In this document: positions 34,526 through 43,086 of the stretch, one piece after another | Layout of the letters: the number at the start of each line of letters is the position of its first letter | Numbering within the stretch: position 1 is the stretch's first letter | Assembly (NCBI RefSeq): GCF_036032445.1 | Contig: NZ_CP107932.1 | Span: 4,342,501-4,406,500, forward strand | Length of the DNA stretch: 64,000 bases | Direction: 5' to 3' | Source: Nocardia sp. NBC_00416 | GTDB taxonomy: Bacteria; Actinomycetota; Actinomycetes; Mycobacteriales; Mycobacteriaceae | Notes under the pieces: generated by a model | Seen by the model: the letters and a program-made list of their open reading frames with translations, nothing else | The model's database searches: none | What the model was told of the DNA's origin: nothing | Position numbers and translations under genes: made by a program

Positions 34526-35925
34526 TCAGCACACCCCTCTCGCGATATCGTCCCGAAAGCCGGCGGCTCGCCGCCCTGGCCGCCCCCATCGCCCTGACGC
34601 AACTCGCGCAGGTCGCGGTTTCCACCACCAATATCGCCCTGATGGGCAGTCTCGGCGTCCACGCGGTCGCGGCCGGCGGGCTCGCGCTGGTGCTGTTCAA
34701 CCAGATCCGCACCATGTGCGTCGGGTTGATCACCGGCAGCGGCAACCAGATCGCGGCCGCGGTGGGCGCGGCCGGAAAACGCGGCGCCGATCCCGACCCC
34801 GAGATCCGCGAGGTGGTGCGGTCCAGTTTCCTGATCGCCACCGCCGCCGGCCTGCTCGGCGGCGCGATACTCATCGGCCTGGGCTGGTCGTTGCCATGGC
34901 TCGGCCAGGACGCCGGGGTACTCGCCGACGCCAGACCGCTCATGGTCGCGCTGGCCCCCGGCCTCCTGCCCTGCCTGTGGTTCCAGGTGCTGCGGCAGTA
35001 CACCGTCGGGATGCAACGGCCCCAGGGGCTGTTGCTGGTGACCCTGGGTTCCATCGCGGTCAACCTGGGGCTGGCCTTGGCGTTGATCCACGGCTGGGCC
35101 GGACTGCCCGCCCTCGGCCTCACCGGCGTCGGGGTCGCGACATCGCTGGTCTTCCTGCTCATGTTCGCGGTGTTCTGGACGATGGTGCGGCGCGATCCCG
35201 AACTCGGCCGCACCCTCCCGATCCGTCCGTGGCCGGTGCGCGCGGCGACAGTGCGCCACGAACTCCGGCTGGGCACGCCGATCGCCCTCACCTACGGTTC
35301 CGAGGCCGGGATGTTCTCGGTGCTCGCGCTGGTCATGGGTGCACTGGGGCCGGCGGCGCTGGCCGCCCACAATGTCGTGTACCAGGTGATCTACATCGTT
35401 TTCCAGATCGCAATCGGCATCTCGCACGGCGCATCGATCCTGGTCAGTCACAGCGTCGCCAGGGACGAGACCGCGCATGCCCGCAGCCTGGCCCGGCTCG
35501 CACTGCGGTTCGCCGGGGTGGTCGCCGTCGGCACCGGATTGGCCTACGCCTTCGTGCCCGACCTGGTGTTGCGTCCTTTCCTCGACCCCGCCGATGCCGC
35601 GACCCTCGAGGTGGCACGCTCGCTGCTGCTGATCGGTATCGTGCTGCAGTTCGTCGACGCGGCCCAGAACATCGGCACCGGACTGCTGCGCGGATTACAG
35701 GCCACCGATGCCGGTTTCCGCTTATCGGTCGTGGGCTATTGGATGGTCGGCCTGCCCACCGCCCTGGTGCTGGCCTTTCCGGCCGGCTTGGGCGCCGCCG
35801 GGGTCTGGTGGGGGCTCACCGCGGGCCTGGCCGCCACCGCGGGCCTGATGCTGCGCAAGTACTTCAGCCTGCTCGACCAGCAGGACGCACTGCTGGCTCC
35901 CCGCCCGACGCAGACCGTAAGTTAG
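34522..35925 (+). CDS. MATE-family exporter
   Basis: A 467-residue membrane protein with about twelve hydrophobic helices and two MATE repeats (APIALTQLAQVAVSTTNIALM at the N-terminus, GTPIALTYGSEAGMFSVLAL in the middle). MATE transporters export cationic or amphipathic small molecules in exchange for H+ or Na+. The GTG start overlaps the SbnA-like stop, so it is co-translated with the biosynthesis genes and probably exports their product. It is the last gene of the operon. Confidence 0.9.
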   Translation: MISTPLSRYRPESRRLAALAAPIALTQLAQVAVSTTNIALMGSLGVHAVAAGGLALVLFNQIRTMCVGLITGSGNQIAAAVGAAGKRGADPDPEIREVVRSSFLIATAAGLLGGAILIGLGWSLPWLGQDAGVLADARPLMVALAPGLLPCLWFQVLRQYTVGMQRPQGLLLVTLGSIAVNLGLALALIHGWAGLPALGLTGVGVATSLVFLLMFAVFWTMVRRDPELGRTLPIRPWPVRAATVRHELRLGTPIALTYGSEAGMFSVLALVMGALGPAALAAHNVVYQVIYIVFQIAIGISHGASILVSHSVARDETAHARSLARLALRFAGVVAVGTGLAYAFVPDLVLRPFLDPADAATLEVARSLLLIGIVLQFVDAAQNIGTGLLRGLQATDAGFRLSVVGYWMVGLPTALVLAFPAGLGAAGVWWGLTAGLAATAGLMLRKYFSLLDQQDALLAPRPTQTVS

Positions 35926-35957
35926 GATTGCCTCTCCAAAGTTTTCGAGCGGAAGGC

Positions 35958-36212
35958 GTGGCCCGGTTCGCCGCCCTGGACACGCGCCGCCCGGATCTGA
36001 CCGGTCTGCGGTTCGCGGTGTTCGGACTGGGCGATTCGGTCTACGACAACACCTTCAACCGGGGCGGGGAGATCGCCGCCGCGAAACTGGCCGCACTCGG
36101 CGGCACGCAGCTCGGCGACCACGCCCGCCACGACGCGTCCAGTGAGATCGCGCCCGCCGCGATGGGCCGGACCTGGGTCCGGACCGACTCGGATGTCCTG
36201 GCCACCGCCTGA
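35958..36212 (+). pseudogene. truncated flavodoxin-domain remnant
   Basis: Translation from the GTG at 35958 gives 84 residues that match only the C-terminal half of a flavodoxin: RRPDLTGLRFAVFGLGDSVY, the second FMN-loop region, and NRGGEIAAAKLAALGGTQLGDHARHDAS. The N-terminal FMN phosphate-binding loop is absent; upstream sequence is the MATE gene. It is probably the remains of a flavodoxin gene cut off when the adjacent operon arrived or was rearranged. It may still be transcribed. Apart from this remnant, the 533 bp from 35926 to 36458 hold no gene that I can see. Confidence 0.65.
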
Positions 36213-36458
36213 TCCGAGCGGAGCCCGGTCCACCGCGGACCGATACACCCCCACCAGACCGCACCACGCCCGAAGGGCCTTGCTGACCTTGCGTTCTGAG
36301 GTCTCCCTTGCTCCAGGCACCCGGATTGCGGTCGGCGGCAGCGCGTTCCGGCGCAGGTAGGACCGGGTACTTCCCCGGCGCGCGTCCGCGCCGACCTCTA
36401 GACTGGTGCACGGTGCGGCATTCTTCCGCCGCGCCACGTCGATCCAGGAGGGGACGAT

Positions 36459-36941
36459 ATGGCAGCCGGAATCAGTCCCGCGGAAAGCACCGCGGCCGAC
36501 CATCCCGAACTGGAAGCGCTGCCGGAATGGCCGCAGGAGACGATCGCGGTCCTGGTCACCACCGATCCGGCGCCACACGCCATCCCGGTCTCCTGGCCGG
36601 TCCGCGCCGGTGATCGGCGAATCCTGCTGAGCCTCAAATTCGATCGCGGATCGCTGGCCCGACTCCGGGAGCGGCCGCAGGTCGCGCTGCTGATCCTCGG
36701 CGGCGGGAACGTGGCCCTGTGCGCCCGGGGTTCGGCGAAGGTCATCGCCGAGGAGATGCCCGGCGCCGCCGACTATGTGGCGGTCCGCCTGGACGTGGAC
36801 GTTATCGACGACCATCGGCAGTCGGCCTTCGCGGTCGCCCAGGGTATCCAGCGCACCATCCTCGACGACAGCGAACTGCACGCCCTCGAACATCGGGTCT
36901 CGATATTGAAGTCCTGGGCGGAGAACGAAGAGAAGAACTGA
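36459..36941 (+). CDS. pyridoxamine-5'-phosphate-oxidase-fold protein
   Basis: The 160-residue product has the split-barrel fold of flavin- or F420-binding PPOX-family proteins: TIAVLVTTDPAPHAIPVSW, then RILLSLKFDRGSLARLRERPQVALLILG. The family includes F420-dependent reductases and haem-degrading proteins; the exact cofactor is not deducible. An AGGAGGGG ribosome site precedes the ATG. It is a single-gene unit. Confidence 0.75.
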   Translation: MAAGISPAESTAADHPELEALPEWPQETIAVLVTTDPAPHAIPVSWPVRAGDRRILLSLKFDRGSLARLRERPQVALLILGGGNVALCARGSAKVIAEEMPGAADYVAVRLDVDVIDDHRQSAFAVAQGIQRTILDDSELHALEHRVSILKSWAENEEKN

Positions 36942-36963
36942 GGTCGGGGGCGCGGCGCGCCGA

Positions 36964-37085
36964 ACCGGTCGGGAACCCCAGCTTCATACCTGACGGGCGC
37001 CCAGGCGTCGAATCCGGTCGGCGTCCCAGGGCATCGAACCAGTCGGGCGCCCAAGGCGCTCAGCCAGTCGGGCGCCAGGGGCGCC
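36964..37085. repeat. degenerate short tandem repeats before terD
   Basis: Five or so imperfect units related to CCAGTCGGGCGCCCAAGGCG (about 25-33 bp period) fill the gap between the PPOX gene and terD. The last two units are the best conserved. Function unknown. Confidence 0.5.
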
Positions 37086-37099
37086 GCGGGAAGGAGATC

Positions 37100-37675
37100 A
37101 TGAGCGTCAACCTGGCCAAGGGCGGAAATGTCTCGCTGTCCAAACAGGCCCCCAACCTGACCAAGATCGCCGTCGGCCTCGGCTGGGATGTGCGCACCAC
37201 CATGGGCGCCGATTACGACCTGGACGCCAGCGCCCTGGCGACCGGCCCGAGCCTGAAGGTTCTCTCGGACCAGCATTTCGTGTTCTACAACAACCTCCGC
37301 TCACCGGAGGGCTCCATCGAACACACCGGCGACAATCTGACCGGTGAGGGCGATGGTGACGACGAGGTGATCAATGTCGATCTGGCGAATACGCCCGAAA
37401 CGATCACCAATATCTTCTTCCCGGTATCCATTCACGACGCCGACCAGCGCGGCCAGTCCTTCGGCCAGATCCGCAACGCCTATATCCGCGTAACCGATCT
37501 GAACACCGGCGCCGAACTGGCCCGGTACGACCTGTCCGAGGACGCCTCCTCCGAAACCGCCATGGTGTTCGGCGAGCTCTATCGCCGGCAGGGTGAATGG
37601 AAGTTCCGCGCGATCGGCCAGGGCTACGCCTCGGGTCTGGCGGGTATAGCGCGCGACTACGGAGTCAATGTCTGA
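37100..37675 (+). CDS. TerD-family calcium-binding stress protein
   Basis: A 191-residue TerD-domain protein starting MSVNLAKGGNVSLSKQAPNL, with the Asp-rich calcium site GADYDLDASALA and HTGDNLTGEGDGDDE. TerD proteins are linked to tellurite resistance, stress and calcium-related phenotypes in actinobacteria. AAGGAG precedes the ATG at 37100; the upstream open frame to 36719 is antisense noise and repeats. No other ter genes are adjacent, so this is a stand-alone copy. Confidence 0.93.
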   Translation: MSVNLAKGGNVSLSKQAPNLTKIAVGLGWDVRTTMGADYDLDASALATGPSLKVLSDQHFVFYNNLRSPEGSIEHTGDNLTGEGDGDDEVINVDLANTPETITNIFFPVSIHDADQRGQSFGQIRNAYIRVTDLNTGAELARYDLSEDASSETAMVFGELYRRQGEWKFRAIGQGYASGLAGIARDYGVNV

Positions 37676-37837
37676 TCCGCGCGCCGACGCGCACAGGGGC
37701 CGGCCCCGGGATCCCGCGTTGCGCCCTCGGGACGCGCACCTGCGGCACGTGCGCTTCGAGCGCTGAAACGCCGAACAGGCCGAACCCTCGGCGGCCCAGC
37801 TGAACTCGGCCCCAGGCGGATGCGTTTCTCGCGAATG

Positions 37838-38626
37838 TCACGGTCGGTGATCGAGGCGGCGCTCGGCCGACCAGTACCTGCGCCAGTCCGCGGCGGACAG
37901 CGGCAGGCGCGCCTCCCGGGCGGCTTCGGCGGCGTCCTCCGCCCGACGGATCGTCGCGGCGAAGGCGAGGGTCTGCTTGCGCAAGCTTTCTTCCGCGCTC
38001 TCCGGGCCGCCCAGCCGGATCACGCGAAGGCTCTCCGGGATCAGCTCGTCCGGTAGCCCGGCCCGGGCACTGCGAGATCGGACCTTCTCCGCCAGCGCCA
38101 ACGCGGGCTGTGCCATGGCGATACCGTCCAGGCAGGACCGCCGGGCCTTCTCCACGGATTTACGCTCTTCCCAAGCTTTTTCCTGCGCGGCGACCTTGTC
38201 CGTCACCGACGCTGCGGAGTCGAAGCCGAACGCCGCCGCCTCCCCGGACAGATGCGGGCTGCGGTTCACCAGTTTGGCCACCAGCGCGGCGGCCACATCG
38301 TCGATGGTGAATTCCCCCGCGGCCTCCGCGATTCGCGAATGGAACAGCACCTGCAGCAGAAGATCACCCAGTTCCTCGCGGATGGTCCCGGTGTCCTCGT
38401 GCTGGATCGCGTCGAGCAGTTCGTAGGTCTCCTCCAGCAGGTACGGACGCAGCGAATCGTGGGTCTGGGTGACCTCCCAGCCACCGAACCGCCACAGCCG
38501 GTCCATCACCTCGACCGCCTCGGCCAACCCCGCCGCCACGGTGGCTGTTTCCGATTCGAGCATCTCGGGTTCTGGCCGGGACACGTGGTCGTCACCGGCG
38601 GCGCCGGATGGAGGAACAGACGTCAT
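37838..38626 (-). CDS. mazG: nucleoside triphosphate pyrophosphohydrolase MazG
   Basis: MazG hydrolyses (d)NTPs and cleans oxidised nucleotides. The all-alpha NTP-PPase motif is complete: LLEETYELLDAIQHED, REELGDLLLQVLFHSR and FTIDDVAAALVAKLVNRSPH. The product is 262 residues from the ATG at 38626, which overlaps the mfd stop codon (ATGA). A long frame upstream is mfd shadow. The order matches Rv1021-Rv1020 in M. tuberculosis. The second half of the protein is less conserved. Confidence 0.95.
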   Translation of the reverse strand: MTSVPPSGAAGDDHVSRPEPEMLESETATVAAGLAEAVEVMDRLWRFGGWEVTQTHDSLRPYLLEETYELLDAIQHEDTGTIREELGDLLLQVLFHSRIAEAAGEFTIDDVAAALVAKLVNRSPHLSGEAAAFGFDSAASVTDKVAAQEKAWEERKSVEKARRSCLDGIAMAQPALALAEKVRSRSARAGLPDELIPESLRVIRLGGPESAEESLRKQTLAFAATIRRAEDAAEAAREARLPLSAADWRRYWSAERRLDHRP

Positions 38627-41600
38627 CGCGCCGTGGACACCTCGGTCGCCACAGTGAGGTCCACAGCGCCGGCGGCCTTTCCGTCCAGCGCGAGCAGCAG
38701 ATCCGCCAGGTACTGCAGCAGCACGACGTCGCGCAGCCGGTCGGCGCCCACACTGTCGCGCACCCGCGGCAGCGGCAACTGGACCACCCCACTGGCGGCG
38801 CGGTAGGTCGCGCTCGGGTATATCCGCTTGAGCCGCATCTGTTTCGAATCGGGCAGCGACAGCGGCGAGATCTTCACCGTCGTACCGGTCACCGCGATCT
38901 CGGCGACCTCGTACTCGCGCGCCAGCAGCCGCAGTTTGGCCACCGAGACCAACCGGCCCACTTCGACGGGCAGCGGCCCGTACCGGTCCACGAGTTCCTC
39001 GACCACCGCCGCCAGCGCCGGATCGTCGTGAGCGGCAGCGAGTTTGCGGTAGGCCTCCAGCCGCAGCCGGTCGCTGGCGATGTAATCGGGCGGAATATGC
39101 GCGTCCACCGGTAGGTCGATCCGGACCTCTTTGGTCTCCTCGGTGGTGATCGGTTTCCCGTCGGCGGCCGCCCGGTATGCCTCCACCGCTTCGCCGACGA
39201 GTCGTACGTACAGGTCGAAACCCACGCCCGCCACATGGCCCGACTGTTCGGCGCCGAGCACATTGCCCGCACCGCGGATTTCCAGATCCTTCATGGCCAC
39301 GGCCATGCCGGCCCCGAGATCGGAATTCTGCGCGATGGTGGCGAGCCGGTCGTAGGCGGTTTCGGTGAGCGGTTTCTCCCCCGGATACAGGAAGTAGGCG
39401 TAGCCGCGTTCCCGGCTGCGCCCGACCCGGCCCCGCAACTGGTGCAGCTGAGAAAGACCCAGCGCATCGGCGCGTTCCACGATCAGAGTATTGGCGTTGG
39501 AGATATCCAGGCCGGTCTCGATGATCGTCGTGCACACCAGCACGTCGTATTCGCGCTGCCAGAATCCCTGGACGGTGCGTTCCAGAGTGTCCTCGTTCAT
39601 CTGGCCGTGCGCCACCACGACCCGGGCCTCGGGAACCAGCTCCCGGATCCGCGCGGCCGCCTTCTCGATCGACGACACCCGGTTGTGCACATAGAACACC
39701 TGGCCGTCGCGCAGCAGCTCGCGCCGAATCGCCGCGGTGACCTGTTTGTCGTTGTAACCGCCGACATAGGTCAGCACCGGATGGCGTTCCTCGGGCGGGG
39801 TGAGGATGGTCGACATCTCGCGGATACCGGCCAGACTCATCTCCAACGTGCGCGGGATCGGGGTCGCGGACATGGTCAGGACGTCCACGTGGGTACGCAG
39901 CGCCTTGATGTGTTCCTTGTGCTCCACCCCGAAACGCTGCTCCTCGTCCACGATGACCAGCCCGAGGTTCTTCCAGCGCACCCCCGTCTGCAACAGCCGG
40001 TGCGTGCCGACCACGATATCGACCTCGCCCTCGGCCATGCCCGCGAGCACTTCCCGCGATTCCGCGGGGTCGGTGAACCGGGACAGCCCCTTCACCGTGA
40101 CCGGGAACCCGGCGAGACGTTCGGTGAAAGTCTGCAGATGCTGCTGGGCCAGCAGTGTGGTCGGCACCAGCACCACCACCTGCTTGCCGTCCTGCACTGC
40201 CTTGAACGCGGCGCGCACAGCGATCTCGGTTTTGCCGTACCCGACATCACCGCAGACCACCCGGTCCATCGGGACCGCCTTCTCCATATCCGCCTTCACA
40301 TCGGAGATGGCGGTGAGCTGATCCACGGTCTCGGTGAAGACGAACGCGTCCTCCATCTCCCGCTGCCACGGCGTGTCCGGGCCGAAAGCATGACCGGGGG
40401 CGGCCTGCCGGGCGGCATACAGCTGCACCAGCTCGCCGGCGATCTCCCGAACCGCTTTGCGGGCCCTGCGCTTGGTGTTCGCCCAGTCCGCCCCGCCCAG
40501 TTTCGACAGGCTCGGCAGTTCCCCACCCACATACCGGGACAACTGGTCCAGCGATTCCATCGGTACGAACAACCGGTCCCCGGGTTGGCCGCGTTTACCG
40601 GGCGCGTACTCGATCACCAGATATTCGCGCCGCGCGCCGCCCACCGTGCGCTCGATCATCTCCACGAACCGGCCGATCCCGTGCTGGTCGTGCACGACCA
40701 TGTCCCCGGCGTTCAATGCCAGCGGATCCACCTGGTTGCGGCGTTTGGCGGGCAGCCGTTTCCCGTCGCCCGGGGCCGTCACCCGGTTACCGGTCAGATC
40801 GGATTCCGCGACCACCACCAAGCCCGCGTCCCCGAAGATCACCCCGTCGTGCAGCGAACCGCACAGCACCCCCACCACGCCCGGCGCGGGCTCCTCGCCG
40901 GCCGGCAGCACCGCGGCCGGAACCTCCGCCTCGCCGAGTCGTTCCAGTGTGCGCTGCGCGGTGCCGTGGCCCGCCAGCACGACCACCGCGCGACCACCGG
41001 TCGTGACATGGGCCCGCAACGACGCGAAGATCGTCGCGACCAACTCGTCGGATCCGCGCGCGGTGGGCCCGGACTGTACCGGCAAGACCACCTCCGACGG
41101 GTCGCCCGCCGACAACGGGCTCAACGTCCACCACGGCAGTTCCCGCTGATCGGCGCTGGCGCGGATATCGGTCAGCGGGCGATACGCCGAGGCCGCGAGA
41201 TCCAGACCGTGCGCACCCAGCGGCGCCGCCCCGCCGAACGACGCCGCGGTCCACGACGCTTCCAGAAACTCTTCCCCGGTACGCATCAGGTCGGCCGCCC
41301 GGGTACGGACCTTCTCCGGGTCGCACACCAGCAGATGGGTGGAGTCGGGCAACAGCTCGGTGAGCAGCCGCAACTCCCCCGGTTGCAGCACCGGCAGCAG
41401 CGCCTCCATCCCCTCCACCGGAATGCCCTCGGCCAGTTTCGCCAGCATCTCGACCAGCGCCGCGTCCGCCGGGTTCGCCGCCGCCACCGCCGCGGCCCGC
41501 TCCCGCACCGCGGCGGTGAGCAACAGTTCCCGGCACGGCGGCGCGACCACGACGTCGACCGAGGTTTCCCCGAGCGAACGCTGATCGGCCACCGAGAACG

Positions 41601-42237
41601 ACCGCAGCTCGGTGATCTCGTCGCCCCAGAACTCCACCCGGACCGGATGGTCCGCGGTCGGCGGGAACACGTCCAGAATGCCGCCGCGCACCGCGAACTC
41701 ACCACGCTTGCCGACCATGTCCACCCGCGTGTACGCGAATTCGACCAGCCGCGAGACCAATTCGTCGAAATCGGCTTCCCCGCCGATCCGCAACACGATC
41801 GGCTCGATATCGCCCAACCCGCTCGCCATCGGCTGCATCAACGACCGCACCGTGGTCACCACCACCCGCAGCGGTTCCGCGAAGACCGAATCCTCGGGAT
41901 GAGCCAGCCGCCGCAACACCTCGAGCCGTCGCCCGACCGTATCGGCCCCCGGCGACAGCCGCTCGTGCGGCAACGTCTCCCAGGACGGGAACTGCGCCAC
42001 CGCCGCCCCCAGCATCTCGCTGAGCTCGACAGTCAGATCATCGGCTTCCCGGCCGGTCGCGGTCACCACCACCACCGGCCGCTGCGCGGCCATGGTCGCC
42101 GCGACGAACGACCGCACCGCGGCCGGCGCCACCAACTCCACCGGCGACCGCCCGAGCATCCCGGAAACCGTCCGCAACGCGGTATCGGCACCGGCCGCCG
42201 CGGCCAGTCCCGCCAGTGGTGGACGAGGGGCAGACAT
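38623..42237 (-). CDS. mfd: transcription-repair coupling factor Mfd
   Basis: Mfd removes stalled RNA polymerase and recruits UvrA for repair. The product is 1204 residues from the ATG at 42237, which AGGAGAG precedes. The UvrB-homology region is at the N-terminus (LRVVVTTVRSLMQPMA). The RNA-polymerase-interaction domain includes VHDQHGIGRFVEMIERTVGG. The translocase has Walker A CGDVGYGKTEIAVRAAF and the DEEQ box VDEEQRFGVEHKEH. The C-terminal TRCF domain ends near ATEVSTAR. It is co-transcribed with mazG. Confidence 0.98.
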   Translation of the reverse strand: MSAPRPPLAGLAAAAGADTALRTVSGMLGRSPVELVAPAAVRSFVAATMAAQRPVVVVTATGREADDLTVELSEMLGAAVAQFPSWETLPHERLSPGADTVGRRLEVLRRLAHPEDSVFAEPLRVVVTTVRSLMQPMASGLGDIEPIVLRIGGEADFDELVSRLVEFAYTRVDMVGKRGEFAVRGGILDVFPPTADHPVRVEFWGDEITELRSFSVADQRSLGETSVDVVVAPPCRELLLTAAVRERAAAVAAANPADAALVEMLAKLAEGIPVEGMEALLPVLQPGELRLLTELLPDSTHLLVCDPEKVRTRAADLMRTGEEFLEASWTAASFGGAAPLGAHGLDLAASAYRPLTDIRASADQRELPWWTLSPLSAGDPSEVVLPVQSGPTARGSDELVATIFASLRAHVTTGGRAVVVLAGHGTAQRTLERLGEAEVPAAVLPAGEEPAPGVVGVLCGSLHDGVIFGDAGLVVVAESDLTGNRVTAPGDGKRLPAKRRNQVDPLALNAGDMVVHDQHGIGRFVEMIERTVGGARREYLVIEYAPGKRGQPGDRLFVPMESLDQLSRYVGGELPSLSKLGGADWANTKRRARKAVREIAGELVQLYAARQAAPGHAFGPDTPWQREMEDAFVFTETVDQLTAISDVKADMEKAVPMDRVVCGDVGYGKTEIAVRAAFKAVQDGKQVVVLVPTTLLAQQHLQTFTERLAGFPVTVKGLSRFTDPAESREVLAGMAEGEVDIVVGTHRLLQTGVRWKNLGLVIVDEEQRFGVEHKEHIKALRTHVDVLTMSATPIPRTLEMSLAGIREMSTILTPPEERHPVLTYVGGYNDKQVTAAIRRELLRDGQVFYVHNRVSSIEKAAARIRELVPEARVVVAHGQMNEDTLERTVQGFWQREYDVLVCTTIIETGLDISNANTLIVERADALGLSQLHQLRGRVGRSRERGYAYFLYPGEKPLTETAYDRLATIAQNSDLGAGMAVAMKDLEIRGAGNVLGAEQSGHVAGVGFDLYVRLVGEAVEAYRAAADGKPITTEETKEVRIDLPVDAHIPPDYIASDRLRLEAYRKLAAAHDDPALAAVVEELVDRYGPLPVEVGRLVSVAKLRLLAREYEVAEIAVTGTTVKISPLSLPDSKQMRLKRIYPSATYRAASGVVQLPLPRVRDSVGADRLRDVVLLQYLADLLLALDGKAAGAVDLTVATEVSTAR

Positions 42238-42466
42238 GTTCTCTCCTGAACGCCGAACGAAAGCGATTCCACCGGGCCAGCCGAGTGTATCGACGAGCCC
42301 CCGGCCCGGGACGAGGGGACCGGAAAGGGTACCTCGCTGGTCACGAGGAGTCGGGCGGGGACCGAGCGGGTTCCCGGGGGGGCGGGGTGCGACCGGGCCG
42401 GCAGGCGACGGTGGGTGTGGGCAAGGCGGGTCGGGTGGGCCGGCGGGGGTCGGGTGGGCCGGCGCA

Positions 42467-42522
42467 CGAAGGCGAGGAGTGGGGTTGCTCGCGAAGGCGA
42501 GGAGTGGGGTTGCTCGCGAAGG
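42467..42522. repeat. 25-bp tandem repeat (2.2 copies)
   Basis: Two exact 25-bp copies, 42467-42491 and 42492-42516, beginning CGAAGGCGAGGAGTGGGG, are followed by the first 6 bases of a third. Confidence 0.85.
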
Positions 42523-42556
42523 TCTGTGTTTATTTGCGCCGCCTGCGGCGTCGCGG

Positions 42557-42648
42557 GGGTTGAGGCCCGTCCCGGCGTTCAGCCCTCGAGACTCGAGGCT
42601 TCGCCTCATGCGCTTTCGAGGGCTGAACGCCGGGACGGGCCTCAACCC
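42557..42648. repeat. perfect 33-bp-arm palindrome with nested hairpin
   Basis: Left arm 42557-42589 (starts GGGTTGAGGCCCGTCCCGG) and right arm 42616-42648 are exact reverse complements. The 26-bp centre holds its own hairpin GAGGC-TTC-GCCTC (42595-42607). A stem this long and perfect in noncoding DNA is unusual and suggests a mobile palindromic unit or a selected structure. Confidence 0.9.
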
Positions 42649-42845
42649 ATTAAGTGCCTCGCTGGACTCGGCGCCGAGCGGTTACGTCGCGTACGGACCT
42701 CCCGGACCATCGCCGACCCGTCCGCACAGGCAGACCTTGTCACCGATCCTGTTGACCGAGGGCAGCACAACCTCCGCCCCTCCCCACAGGGGTGTGCCAA
42801 CCTCCACAAATCACTCACCCCACCTCACAAGGCCAGCATTCCGTG

Positions 42846-42936
42846 GTCGGGGCCCGCCCCGGTTCTGGAGCGACAGAGCGAAGGAGCGCAGCGACTGAGC
42901 GCCGGAGTGAAGAACCGGGGTTGATAGGGCCCCGAC
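42846..42936. repeat. dispersed palindromic repeat, copy A
   Basis: Outer arms GTCGGGGCCC/GGGCCCCGAC and inner arms CCCCGGTTCT/AGAACCGGGG are complete. Same family and orientation as 4569-4662. Confidence 0.88.
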
Positions 42937-42968
42937 CCGCGCCGCCGAAGGCGGCGCAATCAAACACA

Positions 42969-43060
42969 GTCGGGGCCCGCCCCGGTTCTGGAGCGACAGA
43001 GCGAAGGAGCGCAGCGACTGAGCGGCGGAGTGAAGACCCGGGGTTGACGAGGGCCCCGAC
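42969..43060. repeat. dispersed palindromic repeat, copy B
   Basis: Almost identical to copy A, 123 bp further on. The inner right arm has one change (AGACCCGGGG), which breaks one base pair. It ends just before the TetR stop codon. Confidence 0.88.
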
Positions 43061-43086
43061 CCGACCCGCCGAAGGCGGGGCCAAAA

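Larger units (their letters stand above)
42238..43086. repeat. repeat-rich gene-free region upstream of mfd
   Basis: These 849 bp between the TetR gene and mfd hold no credible gene. They contain, in order: an imperfect duplication of GGGTCGGGTGGGCCGGCG near 42428-42463, a 25-bp tandem repeat, a perfect long palindrome, and two copies of the dispersed repeat seen at 4.2-4.7 kb. The mfd promoter must lie within or beside them. Confidence 0.7.

Noticed and set aside
35926..35948. TTAGGATTGCCTCTCC as a third iron box
   Set aside because: Only the first half-site fits; symmetry is poor and it does not precede an intact gene.
39235..42249. 1004-codon plus-strand open frame opposite mfd
   Set aside because: Composition (Arg, His, Gln, Pro) is that of a third-position shadow in high-GC DNA, and mfd on the other strand is certain.
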